The position numbers and the translations under genes were made by a program. The notes beneath the pieces were generated by a model. It was not told the DNA's origin. It did not search any database and was given only the letters and a program-made list of their open reading frames with translations. Source: an uncultured Prevotellaceae bacterium (GTDB lineage Bacteria > Bacteroidota > Bacteroidia > Bacteroidales > Bacteroidaceae). Taken from it: 62,793 nucleotides of DNA. The number at the start of each line of letters is the position of its first letter. The stretch's first letter is position 1. Location: the NCBI GenBank assembly GCA_937877625.1, contig CALFJG010000051.1:1-62793 (forward strand). The letters are read 5' to 3'. Positions 51,498-60,347 of the stretch are shown here, piece by piece.

Positions 51498-52727
51498 ATG
51501 AAAAGCCTTCGTTATCTTTTTCGCATTGGACACGGTCCGAGTAGTAGCCACACTATGGGGCCTCGTCGTGCAGCCGAGAAGTATCTGGCTCGCCATCCCG
51601 AGAACTGCCGTTTTCAGGTGACGCTCTATGGTTCGCTCGCCGCCACGGGGCGCGGCCACTTGACCGATGCCGCTATTCTTGATGTGCTTGGTGCCGAACG
51701 CACCACCATCTGTTGGCATCCTGAGATTACTCCTAACTTTCACCCCAACGGTATGTGTTTTGAGTGTGTGGGTGACGACGGAAAGACCTACGCCCCGTGG
51801 GTGGTTTATAGCGTGGGCGGCGGTGCATTGCGTATGGAGAACCAAGAGGTGGCCGATGTCCCCGATCTTTATGAGCTTGACCACCTAAGCGATATCGCTC
51901 GTTGGTGTGACGAGCGTGGTATGAACTATTGGCAGTACGTGGAGGCCTGCGAGGGAGCAGAGATATGGGACTATTTGGCCGAGGTGTGGCAGGTGATGCG
52001 CGAAGCGGTGGAACGTGGGCTGCAAACCGAGGGAGTCTTGCCCGGCGGGCTTCATCTGAAGCGTAAGGCACCGCACTATTATGTGAAAGCGATGGGCTAT
52101 AGCCCCAACCTGCAGACGCGCGGCTTAGTGTTTGCTTACGCCCTTGCCGTGAGCGAAGAAAATGCCAGTGGCGGACGTGTGGTCACAGCACCTACGTGTG
52201 GCAGCAGCGGTGTGTTGCCAGGTGTACTCTATCATATCCAGCAGAGTCGCAATTTTCCTGACATTCGTATCCTACACGCCCTCGCCACAGCAGGCTTGGT
52301 GGGCAATGTAGCCAAGACACGAGGTAGCATCAGCGGTGCCGAGGCCGGCTGTCAGGCCGAGGTCGGCGTGGCGTGTGCTATGGCCAGTGCTGCCGCTAAC
52401 TATGTATTTGGTGGTTCACTCGCCGCCACAGAATATGCCGCAGAGATGGGGCTGGAACACCACCTCGGTATGACCTGCGACCCTATTTGCGGCCTCGTGC
52501 AGATACCCTGCATAGAGCGCAACGCCCATGCCGCCGCACGTGCCCTGGACGCTAATATATATGCCACATTGGCCGAGGGAGTACACCGAGTAAGTTTCGA
52601 CAAGACTGTAGAGGTGATGCGACAAACCGGGCTTGACATCCCGAGCCTTTATCGTGAGACGAGCGAGGGCGGGCTGGCCAAGGAAATGTCTATACTGGAC
52701 AAAGACTTTGGCAAGTTTATGATTTAA
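51498..52727 (+). CDS. sdaA: L-serine dehydratase (single-chain, iron-sulfur)
   Basis: A 409-residue L-serine ammonia-lyase, giving pyruvate and ammonia, with beta and alpha domains fused. The N-terminal domain has the GPSSSHTMGP motif; the C-terminal catalytic domain has APTCGSSGVLPG, AEAGCQAEVGVACAMA, and MTCDPICGLVQIPC, whose cysteines hold the oxygen-labile [4Fe-4S] cluster. The length is a little below E. coli SdaA (454). It stands alone between the permease and a relic gene. Confidence 0.95.
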   Translation: MKSLRYLFRIGHGPSSSHTMGPRRAAEKYLARHPENCRFQVTLYGSLAATGRGHLTDAAILDVLGAERTTICWHPEITPNFHPNGMCFECVGDDGKTYAPWVVYSVGGGALRMENQEVADVPDLYELDHLSDIARWCDERGMNYWQYVEACEGAEIWDYLAEVWQVMREAVERGLQTEGVLPGGLHLKRKAPHYYVKAMGYSPNLQTRGLVFAYALAVSEENASGGRVVTAPTCGSSGVLPGVLYHIQQSRNFPDIRILHALATAGLVGNVAKTRGSISGAEAGCQAEVGVACAMASAAANYVFGGSLAATEYAAEMGLEHHLGMTCDPICGLVQIPCIERNAHAAARALDANIYATLAEGVHRVSFDKTVEVMRQTGLDIPSLYRETSEGGLAKEMSILDKDFGKFMI

Positions 52728-52752
52728 GGAGTGTCCTATAAAATCCGCGTTG

Positions 52753-53028
52753 TTATCTGCCGCCGCAAAGGATGTTGGTAAGTTTGGGTAAGCTACGCGA
52801 CATCATTTTGTAGATTATAACGCATAACGCCGTTGCTATTATAGGCTTGGATAGGTACAGCAGAAGAGCAGCGATTTCTGTGGTTGGCTCGCCAAATAGC
52901 GTGGGTAGAAGTTTTGCACTCCACGACAAGGCTCCGATATAGTCTATCGAGTGGGCTACATAAATGAAGAACGAGGCGGAAGCCAGTATGATTAGACTTT
53001 TCGCAATAACTACGCAATTTTTCCGACG
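52753..53028 (-). pseudogene. C-terminal remnant of a membrane acyltransferase (acyltransferase 3 family)
   Basis: About 91 codons read LIILASASFFIYVAHSID, a middle GALSW and FGEPTT, then LSKPIIATALCVIIYKMM and RSLPKLTNILCGGR before a TAA. The S-F-F-I-Y-x-x-H motif and the final helix plus G-G-R tail are those of the last two membrane segments of acyltransferase 3 proteins. An in-frame TAA (53031-53029) precedes the fragment, and the ~250 residues normally upstream are missing. Confidence 0.65.
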
Positions 53029-53175
53029 TTAAAGTCTATTGTAGGCTTTCCGAAATCGAACTGCACACGCCAAACATTCGTTGCCTTCCTTCGGCTTCCG
53101 CGCAACAAACCGTTACCGAGTATGCATATTCGTTTCGCTTACGCTACGTTTTTCGCTTGTGCGCGGCAAATTTTT

Positions 53176-53300
53176 TCTTTAATAGGACAAAGAATTTAAG
53201 TTGTGACTATATTTATACAAATAAAGCCTATACGTGTAAAAATATAGACTTAGTTTGTATAAATATAGTCACACTTTATAGAATTCATCCGAGGAAGAAA
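53176..53300. repeat. 126-bp hairpin element family B, copy 2 (decayed)
   Basis: Same organisation as 18401-18526: GTGACTATATTTATACAAA in the left arm, CCTATACGTGTAAAAATA in the loop region, and TTTGTATAAATATAGTCACAC and ATCCGAGGAAGAAA in the right arm. The outer left arm is degenerate. Confidence 0.75.
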
Positions 53301-53358
53301 ATATCCTTAGGCTTCAAAAAAGATATGCGATGGGTATGTGTTTGTTTATACCAAAGCA

Positions 53359-53395
53359 AATCCGCTTGCAAAACATAGCGTTTCGCAAGCGGATT
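53359..53395 (-). terminator. Hairpin downstream of the EF-G paralogue
   Basis: An 11-bp stem (53359-53369 with 53385-53395) has a 15-nt loop and is followed on the minus strand by TTTGCTTTGG. It lies 24 bp past the stop codon. Confidence 0.65.
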
Positions 53396-53418
53396 GCAGT
53401 AGGGTAGGAGGGGTGTTG

Positions 53419-55575
53419 TTATTCCTCCTTGTTCTGTGCCTCGAAGTCGGCGATGAGTTGGTTTTGAAGATCGCCGGGTACACTTTCATAACTTGAGAAC
53501 TTCATCACGAAACTGGCGCGTCCGCCGCTTAGGCTACTAAGGCTGGTGCTGTAGCTGGCCATTTCCTTGAGAGGCACACGTGCTTGAATCTTCTCGTAGC
53601 CGTTCTCGCTACCCATTCCGATAATCATACCGCGACGCCCTTGCAGGTCGCTCATCACGTCGCCCATAGCATCGCTCGGCACAAATACTTCCACGTCGTA
53701 GATAGGCTCAAGGAGTTTCGGTCCGGCATCTTTAAATGCTGCGCTGAAAGCGTTGCGCCCGGCGAGCATAAACGATAGTTCGTTGCTGTCCACGGGGTGC
53801 ATCTTTCCGTCGTACACCACTACGCGCACGTCGCGAGCATAACTACCTGTGAGCGGGCCTTGTTCCATACGGCTCATAATACCCTTGAGAATAGCCGGCA
53901 TAAAGCGGGCATCGATAGCACCGCCTACCACGCTATTTATAAATACGAGTTTGCCGCCCCATTCCAGGTCGATTTCCTCGCGTCCTTTGAGGTTTACGCG
54001 GATTTCTTGGTTGCCGAACTGATAAGCCGTGGGATCTTCCATTCCATCTTTGTAGGGTTCAATGATGAGGTGTACCTCGCCAAACTGCCCGGCACCTCCG
54101 CTCTGTTTTTTGTGACGATAGTCGGCACGCGCTGTTTTTGTGATGGTCTCACGATAGGGGATACGCTGTTCGGCAAACTCCACGGGGATTTTGTCGAGGT
54201 TTTCCAAACGCCACTTTAGGGTGCGCAGGTGGAACTCGCCTTGTCCGTGTACTAATGTTTGGCGTAACTCCTTGCTCTGTTCCACTATCCACGTGGGATC
54301 TTCTTGACGCATACGGGTGAGGGCAGCCATCATTTTCTCGGTGTTGCTCTCATCTACAGCCTTGATAGCACGGGTGTATTTAGGATTGGGATACTCGATG
54401 AAGTTAAACTTGTTTTCACAATCTTTTTGGTTGAGCGTGTTGCCCGTGCGTACGTCTTTAAGTTTTACCGTGCAACCGAGGTCGCCGGCGCAGAGCATAT
54501 CGACGTTCTGACGGTTGGCACCGGAGCAGACATAGATTTGTGCGATACGCTCCTTTGAGCCGCGGTCGGCATTTTGGAGTTCATCGCCGGCATGTAGCGT
54601 GCCGCTCATCACCTTAAAGTATTGCACCTCGCCGATATGTGGCTCAACGCCCGTCTTGTAGAAATAAATACTTGTAGGTCCGTTGGGGTCGAGTGCCACT
54701 TCTTCGCCGCGTGTGTTGTGAACGGCAGGCATCTCGTCGACGAAAGGCACTACATTGCTCAAGAACTCCATCAAGCGGCCTACGCCCATATTCTTCACGG
54801 CGCAAACGCAGAAGATAGGGTAAATACTGCGTGTCACCATACCTTTGCGAATGCCTTCGCGCATTTCGTCTTCTGTGAGTTGTTCTGTTTCAAAGAATTT
54901 CTCCATCAGAGCCTCATCGTTTTCGGCGGCTGCCTCAACGAGTACTTTGTTCCACTCGGTTGCCTTGTCCATTTGGTCGGCGGGAATATCCTCTACCGTT
55001 GCTTCACCACCATCGGGTCCCCAGGTGAGTTTCTTCATCAACAGCACATCTATCACGCTGTTGAAGTCGGGGCCTGTAGCAATAGGATACTGAACGGGAA
55101 CGGCCTTTGCGCCGTAAACGCCTTGGATTTGTTCTACCACGTTGTCGAAATCGGTTTTCTCATCGTCCAGCTGGTTTACGAGGAAGATTACGGGCTTCTT
55201 CAGCTTCTCGGTGTAGCGGAAATGATTTTGTGTACCCACCTCAAGACCTACACTACCATTGATGAGCAGCAGGGCGGTATCGGTGACATTGAGTGCGGTG
55301 AGAGCAGCACCCACAAAGTCGTCGCTGCCCGGGCAGTCAATGATGTTGAGCTTCTTGTTGTTGCGTTCCACGTGGAAGACGGTGCTAAATACGCTGTAAC
55401 CATAGTCCTGCTCAACGGGAAAATAGTCGCTTACGGTGTTCTTCTGCGTGATACGCCCGCGGCGTTTTATCTGGCCGCTCTCAAAGATTAAGGATTCGGT
55501 GAGGGTGGTTTTGCCCGCACCGTCATTACCCAGCAAGGCAATGTTCTTGATGTCGTGTGATTGGTAAACTTTCAT
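53419..55575 (-). CDS. EF-G-like translational GTPase paralogue lacking the catalytic His
   Basis: A 718-residue protein with all five EF-G domains. The P-loop GNDGAGKT (16-23) is intact, but the canonical switch II DTPGHVDF reads DCPGSDDF, with Ser84 in place of the catalytic His. The NKxD motif is NQLD (134-137), and switch I lacks the RGIT sequence (EQDYGYSVFST instead). Domain IV keeps KQSGGAGQFGEVHL and domain V RRGMIIGMGSENG. It fits the Bacteroides EF-G2 group, reported to support translation without GTP hydrolysis under carbon limitation. Canonical fusA is elsewhere and not in the window. Confidence 0.92.
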   Translation of the reverse strand: MKVYQSHDIKNIALLGNDGAGKTTLTESLIFESGQIKRRGRITQKNTVSDYFPVEQDYGYSVFSTVFHVERNNKKLNIIDCPGSDDFVGAALTALNVTDTALLLINGSVGLEVGTQNHFRYTEKLKKPVIFLVNQLDDEKTDFDNVVEQIQGVYGAKAVPVQYPIATGPDFNSVIDVLLMKKLTWGPDGGEATVEDIPADQMDKATEWNKVLVEAAAENDEALMEKFFETEQLTEDEMREGIRKGMVTRSIYPIFCVCAVKNMGVGRLMEFLSNVVPFVDEMPAVHNTRGEEVALDPNGPTSIYFYKTGVEPHIGEVQYFKVMSGTLHAGDELQNADRGSKERIAQIYVCSGANRQNVDMLCAGDLGCTVKLKDVRTGNTLNQKDCENKFNFIEYPNPKYTRAIKAVDESNTEKMMAALTRMRQEDPTWIVEQSKELRQTLVHGQGEFHLRTLKWRLENLDKIPVEFAEQRIPYRETITKTARADYRHKKQSGGAGQFGEVHLIIEPYKDGMEDPTAYQFGNQEIRVNLKGREEIDLEWGGKLVFINSVVGGAIDARFMPAILKGIMSRMEQGPLTGSYARDVRVVVYDGKMHPVDSNELSFMLAGRNAFSAAFKDAGPKLLEPIYDVEVFVPSDAMGDVMSDLQGRRGMIIGMGSENGYEKIQARVPLKEMASYSTSLSSLSGGRASFVMKFSSYESVPGDLQNQLIADFEAQNKEE

Positions 55576-55848
55576 GGAAAAAAGTATTAAAGATTATTAT
55601 GTATTCTGTATAAAGGATTGACGCTTTTGTTTGGATTGCTCGGAAGATTGTCAGTAGGGAGTGCGTAGGCATAAAACCTATAAAATTTCTTCAACCTCTT
55701 TCCAAACAGCGCGAAAGTTATACTTTTTTACATTTGTAGCCAAGATAATAAGGCTTTTTTGCTTATTCGGCTTTTGAAAATACGATGTTTTGGGTGTGTT
55801 CGTGCCAAAAAACAAGTGTTTGTGTCTGCCTGGAGCGTGAAAAAACCT

Positions 55849-55856
55849 TATTTTTG
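55849..55856 (+). promoter_or_regulatory. -7 box in the EF-G paralogue/purB interval
   Basis: TATTTTTG on the plus strand, 268 bp before purB, with a TTTG 26 bp upstream (longer than usual spacing). The remaining sequence from 55576 to 55907 holds no gene. On the minus strand a near-consensus TAACTTTC at 55720-55713 could serve the EF-G paralogue. Confidence 0.35.
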
Positions 55857-55907
55857 CAGTGATGTTGTAAGTATTTTATGCGGTGTGAAAATCATTTGTC
55901 ACAACGA

Positions 55908-56095
55908 TAAGTCCTATAATCTTATTAAAGGAATTGCTAAATCCTCTAAGAATTGTCTTTGGCTGCTCCCGTTTCTTTTCAGTTCTTTTCTTTCAACGTC
56001 TTGAATCGTAGCTTGCTCCGTTTCGCCGGGTATAAAGAAATTATGCTTGAAAAGGTCTAAGCGCAAATCAAAGTTATTTTTATAGACTTCTCCTA
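55908..56095. repeat. Dispersed repeat family C, copy 4 (188 bp)
   Basis: Contains CTTGAATCGTAGCTTGC and ATTATGCTTGAAAAGGTCTAAG, which align to the minus-strand reading of copy 1. The ends GTCCTATAATCTTATT and TTTTTATAGACTTCTCC are degenerate forms of the inverted ends. It lies directly upstream of purB and would be in its leader if the box at 55849 is used. Confidence 0.65.
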
Positions 56096-56124
56096 AAACC
56101 TTTTTTTAATTCACTCTAAAGAGT

Positions 56125-57483
56125 ATGTCAGCACTACAAGCGTTATGCGCTGTTTCGCCGATTGACGGGCGCTATGCTGTGAAGTCAGAGCGTCTATCTA
56201 CGTATTTCTCCGAATATGCCTTGATACGTTATCGTGTAAAGGTGGAAGTAGAGTATCTTATTTGGATGTCCTCCCTTGGGTTGGCGCAACTACCTGCCCT
56301 GAGCAGTGAGCAACAGGTGGCATTGCGCAGCATCTATGCCGATATGCAGCCCGAATGTGCACTGCGCGTGAAAGAGACAGAAGCCGTGACGAACCACGAT
56401 GTGAAAGCTGTGGAATACTATGTGAAAGAACGTATGGCAGATATTCACGGCCTGAGCCGCTACACCGAGTTCGTTCACTTTGGCCTCACCAGCCAGGACA
56501 TCAATAACACGGCCTTTCCGTTGATGATAAAAGATGCCCTGGAACAGGAATATCTGCCTGCTTTGCAAACGCTCGTTTCTAAGCTAAAAGATATGGCCGG
56601 CCAGTGGAAGGACGTGCCGATGCTGGCACGCACCCACGGTCAACCGGCCTCACCCACCGGCCTCGGCAAGGAGATAAATGTGTTTGCCTATCGTTTGGAA
56701 CAGCAAATACAAGCCTTGCTTCAAGTTCCTATCAGTGCGAAGTTTGGTGGTGCTACGGGAAATCTCAATGCCCACACAGTGGCATATCCCGACAAGGATT
56801 GGCCTGCGCTCGTAACGGGTTTTGTGAAAGACGTGTTGGCGTTGGAGCGCGAGCAATATACTACGCAGATAAGCAACTACGACAATCTTGCATCTTTGTT
56901 CGACGCTCTTAGGCGCATACACACGATTCTTATAGATTTGAGCCGCGATGTTTGGCAATATATTTCTATGGACTACTTCAAGCAGCGTATCAAGCCGGGC
57001 GAGGTGGGCAGTAGTGCTATGCCCCACAAGGTAAACCCCATTGACTTTGAGAACGCCGAAGGCAACCTCGGCGTAGCCAACGCACTGCTGCAATTCTTGG
57101 CACAAAAGTTGCCAATAAGTCGTTTGCAGCGCGACCTCACCGATAGCACAGTGCTTCGCAATGTCGGAGTGCCGTTTGCTCACGCGATGATAGCTTTCAA
57201 TAGCCTGAATAAGGGATTGAACAAGTTGGTGCTTAATGAAAGGAAATTGCAGAGCGACCTTTCTCATAGCTGGGCTGTTGTTGCCGAGGCCATACAAACT
57301 ATTTTGCGGCGTGAGGGCTATCCCGAGCCTTACGAAACGCTCAAACGCCTTACCCGAACCGGTGGCGAGATAACGGAGTCAATCATTTCCGATTTTATTA
57401 CCACGTTGAACGTGTCAGAAGAGGTGAAAGCAGAACTTCGGCAGATCACTCCTTATAATTATATAGGAGTAGCACGCAGATAG
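56125..57483 (+). CDS. purB: Adenylosuccinate lyase
   Basis: A 452-residue member of the fumarase/aspartase superfamily, acting twice in purine synthesis (SAICAR to AICAR, and adenylosuccinate to AMP). Motifs: SPIDGRYAVKSERLSTYFSE at the N-terminus, the first active-site His in TNHDVKAVEYYVKE, GLTSQDINNTA, ARTHGQPASPTGLGKE, and the signature loop GEVGSSAMPHKVNPIDFE. Length and motifs match the long PurB form. Confidence 0.97.
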   Translation: MSALQALCAVSPIDGRYAVKSERLSTYFSEYALIRYRVKVEVEYLIWMSSLGLAQLPALSSEQQVALRSIYADMQPECALRVKETEAVTNHDVKAVEYYVKERMADIHGLSRYTEFVHFGLTSQDINNTAFPLMIKDALEQEYLPALQTLVSKLKDMAGQWKDVPMLARTHGQPASPTGLGKEINVFAYRLEQQIQALLQVPISAKFGGATGNLNAHTVAYPDKDWPALVTGFVKDVLALEREQYTTQISNYDNLASLFDALRRIHTILIDLSRDVWQYISMDYFKQRIKPGEVGSSAMPHKVNPIDFENAEGNLGVANALLQFLAQKLPISRLQRDLTDSTVLRNVGVPFAHAMIAFNSLNKGLNKLVLNERKLQSDLSHSWAVVAEAIQTILRREGYPEPYETLKRLTRTGGEITESIISDFITTLNVSEEVKAELRQITPYNYIGVARR

Positions 57484-57558
57484 AAACTTTACAGCCGCGA
57501 GGCTGAGCGACATTATCTTAATATTCATTTTTTTACTAACAAAAAAGCCAACACAACT

Positions 57559-58899
57559 ATGGCAGATTTTAACGACTTCGAGAAGAAGTTTGAGTACACT
57601 GCAAGCGGCAGTGAGAACCAAAGTGGCTCGCAGAGCGAAAACGACAAAGACTACACAGGCGGCGAGCGTTCCTATCAGAACAATTACGAGGGCGGCTATC
57701 GCTCTTATGGCAATCGTCAGGGCGGTTATAATCGTAACACTGGCAATCGTCAGGGCGGTTACAACAATGGTTATCGTCAGGGCGGGTATCAGTCGCGCTA
57801 CAATCGTCAGCGCAATTACGACGCTGACCAGCACGGCGAGCAATCCACACAGCACTACGGTCAGAATTATTACGGCGAGCGTAGTTATCGTCCGCGCTAC
57901 AACAATAATGGTGAGGGCGGCTATCGTCCGCACTACAATAAGGACGGCGGCCAAAGCTATCGTCCGCGCTACAACAGTCACCAAGACGAGGAGGGTGGAT
58001 ATCGTTCCCGCTTCATAAAAGGTGGCTACCATCAGGGGGGCTACAACAACGGCGGCTATCGTCAAGGTGGTTTTAATCGTGGTGCAGCCGGCCGGGGCGG
58101 TTACCAGCAACGGGGTGGTTTCAACAATCGTTACAACCCCAAGCGTCGTACTGCTTTCCCCGAAAATGTGGCAGACCCCAACGCTCCGCTGCGCTTAAAC
58201 AAATTCTTAGCTAATGCCGGGGTGTGTTCCCGACGCGATGCCGATAAGTATATACAGGCAGGTGTCGTAAAGGTAAATGGACAAGTGGTCACAGAACTCG
58301 GCACTAAGGTGTTGCGCTCCGACGAAGTGGTTTTTCACGACCAGCTGATTAAGCCTGAACTCAAAGTCTATGTCTTGCTCAACAAACCTAAAGGTTATGT
58401 CACTACGAGCGAAGACCCTGAGAATCGTAAGACGGTGATGGACCTCGTGAAAGGTGCTTGCCCCGAACGCATCTATCCCGTGGGACGCTTAGACCGCAAC
58501 ACAACAGGCGTTTTGCTCCTTACCAACGATGGTGAGATGGCTTCTAAACTTACTCATCCCAAGTATCTGAAAAAGAAGATCTACCACGTTTGGCTTGACA
58601 AAAATCTTAAGCAAGAAGATGCACAACGTATTTCCGATGGTATCACACTGGAGGACGGCGACATTCGTGCCGACGATATTCAATATGTACGTGCCGACGA
58701 CCGCAAACAAGTAGGTATTGAAATCCATAGCGGACGCAACCGTATTGTACGCCGTATGTTTGAAGCTCTCGGCTATCACGTCATAAAGCTCGACCGTGTG
58801 TTCTTTGCCGGTCTGACAAAGAAAAACCTCAAGCGAGGGGCTTGGCGCTTCCTCAGCGAACAGGAAGTGAACTTCCTGCGTATGGGGGCTTTTGAATGA
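57559..58899 (+). CDS. RluB/RsuA-family pseudouridine synthase with long RGG/GY-rich N-terminal tail
   Basis: A 446-residue protein. Residues about 1-208 are low complexity, with repeated RQGGY, NNGGYRQGGF, SYRPRYN and SYRPHYN units. Then come an S4 RNA-binding domain (APLRLNKFLANAGVCSRRDA) and the RsuA/RluB catalytic domain with Asp312 in GRLDRNTTGVLLL, followed by KKKIYHVWLDK and GRNRIVRRMFEALGYHV. Family members convert uridines near the peptidyl transferase centre of 23S rRNA (RluB) or in 16S rRNA (RsuA). The tail resembles RGG-type RNA-binding, phase-separating regions; its role is inference. asnS starts 24 bp downstream. Confidence 0.92.
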   Translation: MADFNDFEKKFEYTASGSENQSGSQSENDKDYTGGERSYQNNYEGGYRSYGNRQGGYNRNTGNRQGGYNNGYRQGGYQSRYNRQRNYDADQHGEQSTQHYGQNYYGERSYRPRYNNNGEGGYRPHYNKDGGQSYRPRYNSHQDEEGGYRSRFIKGGYHQGGYNNGGYRQGGFNRGAAGRGGYQQRGGFNNRYNPKRRTAFPENVADPNAPLRLNKFLANAGVCSRRDADKYIQAGVVKVNGQVVTELGTKVLRSDEVVFHDQLIKPELKVYVLLNKPKGYVTTSEDPENRKTVMDLVKGACPERIYPVGRLDRNTTGVLLLTNDGEMASKLTHPKYLKKKIYHVWLDKNLKQEDAQRISDGITLEDGDIRADDIQYVRADDRKQVGIEIHSGRNRIVRRMFEALGYHVIKLDRVFFAGLTKKNLKRGAWRFLSEQEVNFLRMGAFE

Positions 58900-58923
58900 A
58901 CTTAAAAATACAAACCTCAACCA

Positions 58924-60318
58924 ATGAAACGAACGAAGATAATAGACCTCATACGACGCACGGACTACGGTGCAAAAGTGGTGGTGAAAGGCTGGGTGCG
59001 TACGAAGCGTGGCAGTAAAGCTGTTTGCTTCATCGCCCTAAACGACGGAAGCACCATAAAGAATGTGCAGGTTGTGGCCGACATTGCCGACTTTGATGAG
59101 GAGCTGCTCAAACAAATCACCACGGGTGCTTGTCTTTCTGTTACCGGCACACTTGTAGAAAGCCCCGGCGCCGGACAGTCCAGCGAGGTACACGCCACGC
59201 AGATAGAACTGCTCGGCACTTGCGATGCCGACTACCCGATGCAGAAGAAAGGACAGAGTTTTGAGTTTATGCGCAAAAACGCGCACATGCGTCTGCGCAC
59301 AAATACGTTCGGTGCTGTGATGCGTATTCGTCACCAAATGGCCTACGCCATCCATACCTATTTCCACGAGCACGGCTACTGCTACTTTCACACGCCGATT
59401 ATCACCGCCAGCGACTGCGAAGGAGCCGGCGAGATGTTCCAAGTGACGACAAAAAATCTTTACGACCTCAAAAAAGGCGATGATGGCAAGATACTTTACG
59501 ACGACGACTTCTTCGGCAAGCAAACGAGCCTAACAGTGAGCGGCCAGCTGGAAGGCGAACTCGGTGCAACAGCACTTGGGGCTATCTATACCTTTGGTCC
59601 CACTTTCCGCGCAGAGAACAGTAACACACCGCGCCACCTTGCCGAGTTTTGGATGATCGAGCCCGAAATGGCCTTTATTGACTTGGAAGAGTTGCAGGAT
59701 GTTGAAGAAGACTTCATCAAGTACTGTGTGCGCTGGGCGTTAGACCACTGCCAGGACGACCTTGAGTTCCTCAACAAAATGATAGATAAGTCTCTTCTTG
59801 AACGTCTGCAAGGCGTATGCACAACGGAGTTCGTGCGCCTTGACTACACCGAAGGCATTAGTATTCTTCAAGATGCCGTGAACAAAGGCCATAAGTTTGA
59901 GTTCCCCGTGTCGTGGGGTATGGACCTGGCCAGCGAGCACGAGCGATACCTCGTGGAGGAGCACTTCAAGAAACCTGTCATTATGAGTGGCTACCCCAAA
60001 GAGATAAAGGCTTTCTATATGAAGCAAAATGCCGATGGAAAGACGGTGCAAGGCACCGACGTTCTCTTCCCGCAAATAGGCGAGATTATTGGTGGTAGCG
60101 TGCGCGAGGAGAACTATGCGAAGTTGATGAGCCGTATAGAGGAACTTCATATCCCGATGAAAGATATGTGGTGGTATCTTGATACCCGACGTTTCGGCTC
60201 GTGCCCACACGGAGGATTTGGACTCGGCTTTGAGCGTCTGATGCTCTTTGTGACGGGTATGCAAAACATTCGCGACGTTATTCCCTTCCCCCGTACCCCT
60301 GGACAGGCGGAATTCTAA
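58924..60318 (+). CDS. asnS: Asparaginyl-tRNA synthetase
   Basis: A 464-residue class IIb synthetase charging tRNA-Asn. The N-terminal OB-fold (residues about 15-105, VVKGWVRTKRGSKAVCFIALNDGS) reads the anticodon. The catalytic domain has motif 2 (FGPTFRAENSNTPRHLAEFWMIEPE) and motif 3 (GFGLGFERLMLFVTGMQNIRDVIPFPR). It is direct-charging AsnRS rather than AspRS, judged by the asparaginyl-type LTVSGQLEGEL segment. It is followed by pheS after 29 bp. Confidence 0.97.
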   Translation: MKRTKIIDLIRRTDYGAKVVVKGWVRTKRGSKAVCFIALNDGSTIKNVQVVADIADFDEELLKQITTGACLSVTGTLVESPGAGQSSEVHATQIELLGTCDADYPMQKKGQSFEFMRKNAHMRLRTNTFGAVMRIRHQMAYAIHTYFHEHGYCYFHTPIITASDCEGAGEMFQVTTKNLYDLKKGDDGKILYDDDFFGKQTSLTVSGQLEGELGATALGAIYTFGPTFRAENSNTPRHLAEFWMIEPEMAFIDLEELQDVEEDFIKYCVRWALDHCQDDLEFLNKMIDKSLLERLQGVCTTEFVRLDYTEGISILQDAVNKGHKFEFPVSWGMDLASEHERYLVEEHFKKPVIMSGYPKEIKAFYMKQNADGKTVQGTDVLFPQIGEIIGGSVREENYAKLMSRIEELHIPMKDMWWYLDTRRFGSCPHGGFGLGFERLMLFVTGMQNIRDVIPFPRTPGQAEF

Positions 60319-60347
60319 TTCATATAAACTTTTTTAATCTAAAGAAA

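Noticed and set aside
57415..58110. Val/Thr/Ala-rich 231-codon frame antisense to the pseudouridine synthase tail
   Set aside because: It mirrors the low-complexity tail and has no independent features.
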